Program-made: the position numbers and the translations under genes
Notes under the pieces: generated by a model
Told to the model about the DNA's origin: nothing
The model's database searches: none
Seen by the model: the letters and a program-made list of their open reading frames with translations, nothing else
Shown here: positions 63,460-64,000 of the stretch, piece after piece
Layout: every line of letters begins with the position of its first letter
How positions within the stretch are numbered: the first letter of the stretch is position 1
Assembly: GCA_012727955.1 (NCBI GenBank)
Contig: JAAYGB010000036.1
Coordinates: 62,001 to 126,000 of the forward strand
Direction of reading: 5' to 3'
Length of the DNA: 64,000 nucleotides
DNA from: Bacillota bacterium
GTDB taxonomy: Bacteria; Bacillota; Limnochordia; DTU087; JAAYGB01

Positions 63460-63519
63460 CCCTGGGAGAATAGATGACCCTGCCAAGTCCTATCTCCAGG
63501 TTCCTTCGAGATGGGGGAT

Positions 63520-63563
63520 GAAGGGAGCGATGCAACCAAGTGGGATGCAGCGCTCCCTTCTTT
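63520..63563 (+). terminator. probable terminator after the small membrane protein
   Basis: Perfect 10-base stem GAAGGGAGCG / CGCTCCCTTC, an inner TGCA/TGCA pairing, followed only by TTTAC, so termination strength is uncertain. It lies between convergent genes and could serve both. Confidence 0.55.
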
Positions 63564-63564
63564 A

Positions 63565-64000
63565 CTATCCTTCCTCTGGCGGCCGCGCAAAGAAGGCCGA
63601 AACATCAAAGGACAGGCCGGGAAAACTTGGATGGACAAAGGTGCCGTCAAAGCAGCGAACCATTGACACGTAGTGCTGATCCCGCAGTTCATAGGCCTCG
63701 ATGATGCAGTTATCGGGATCGACAATCCAGTAGTGGGGAACCCTGGCCCTTTGATAGCAGTTTAGTTTGGCCACCCGGTCCCGGCGCACCGACGAAGGAG
63801 ATAGGATCTCCACCACCAGTTCCGGCAGTGAGTCCACGGGATTGTTCTTGGCTGGTCGGTCACCGGGTAGATACAGTAGGTCAGGTTGTAGTACCGTATA
63901 TTTATCAAAGTACACGTCCAAGGGGGCATCAAATACTTCGCCCCTGGGGTCTACTTTAGCGAAATACTCTTCTAGGATACGCTGTAACCGTCTTGAAAGG
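63565..64000 (-). CDS. Uma2-family putative endonuclease (5' end beyond the window)
   Basis: The frame is open from 64000 down to 63565, at least 144 residues, and continues outside the window. It has the Uma2 (PD-(D/E)XK-like) layout: GEVFDAPLDVYFD, QPDLLYL, PELVVEILSPSS and DRVAKLNCYQRARVPHYWIVDP, with candidate Asp, Glu and Lys residues intact. Uma2 proteins are widespread and of uncertain biological role. The true start cannot be seen. Confidence 0.88.
   Translation of the reverse strand, partial: LSRRLQRILEEYFAKVDPRGEVFDAPLDVYFDKYTVLQPDLLYLPGDRPAKNNPVDSLPELVVEILSPSSVRRDRVAKLNCYQRARVPHYWIVDPDNCIIEAYELRDQHYVSMVRCFDGTFVHPSFPGLSFDVSAFFARPPEEG

Overview
This window looks like chromosomal housekeeping DNA from a spore-forming member of the Bacillota (Firmicutes), probably a deep-branching clostridial or Limnochordia-like lineage. 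Three things support this: the Bacillus/Clostridium gene order hemW-hrcA-grpE-dnaK-dnaJ-prmA-rsmE-mtaB ... rpsU-nfeD-floA-yqfC-yqfD-phoH-pgpH-ybeY-dgkA-cdd-era; the sporulation-associated genes yqfC, yqfD and gerMN; and frequent TTG/GTG starts behind strong AGGAGG-type ribosome binding sites. The lineage is inferred from synteny and gene content, not from a database match. Two solute-binding proteins carry cleavable signal peptides without a lipobox, which hints at (but does not prove) a diderm cell envelope. I see no prophage, insertion sequence or CRISPR array.

Layout. 1-5.7 kb: a nagB-like sugar-phosphate deaminase, murJ (minus strand), and lepA and hemW behind a good sigma-A promoter. 5.7-14.8 kb: the heat-shock operon hrcA-grpE-dnaK-dnaJ with one perfect CIRCE operator, continuing into prmA, rsmE, a phosphodiesterase, mtaB and a HIT protein. 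14.8-27.4 kb: rpsU with its own promoter and terminator, then nfeD-floA, an unrecognised acidic membrane protein, yqfC-yqfD-phoH-pgpH-ybeY, a fused undecaprenol kinase/PAP2 phosphatase, a LysM/M23 cell-wall protein, cdd, a GNAT acetyltransferase and era. 27.4-31 kb: queA-tgt-yajC facing smpB-ssrA (tmRNA) across a shared bidirectional terminator. 31-35.2 kb: an ABC-2 transporter translationally coupled to an unknown membrane-anchored exported protein, followed by a second membrane protein with a carboxypeptidase-regulatory-like domain. 35.2-41.6 kb: an AMIN/Amidase_3 cell-wall amidase, a GerMN protein, murI, murD, rph and rdgB. 41.6-42.1 kb: a Pro-Gly-Arg-His tRNA operon. 42.1-52.3 kb: a 600-base leader region, then an oppBCDF-type transporter, a small membrane protein, and two tandem paralogous solute-binding proteins separated by two terminators. 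52.3-58.7 kb: a MacAB-like exporter locus with two ATPases, an HlyD-type adaptor and a 939-residue FtsX-family permease, plus an HD phosphohydrolase. 58.7-62.1 kb: a minus-strand ccmF-norC-norB operon for a nitric-oxide-reductase-like heme-copper enzyme. 62.2-64 kb: an aldo/keto reductase with an altered active site, a small membrane protein, and a Uma2-family protein cut by the window edge.

How the parts work together. The first 42 kb concern protein quality control (HrcA/GrpE/DnaK/DnaJ, tmRNA/SmpB, LepA), RNA modification (RsmE, MtaB, QueA, Tgt, YbeY, Era, RNase PH), and the cell envelope (MurJ, undecaprenyl-phosphate recycling, MurI, MurD, LysM/M23 protein, amidase). The last 22 kb are more lineage-specific: oligopeptide or oligosaccharide uptake, exporters of unknown cargo, and NO reduction. 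The least familiar parts are the ABC-2 cassette (31.1-35.2 kb), the two-ATPase exporter whose second ATPase ends in an AbrB/SpoVT-like domain, and the ccmF-norCB operon.
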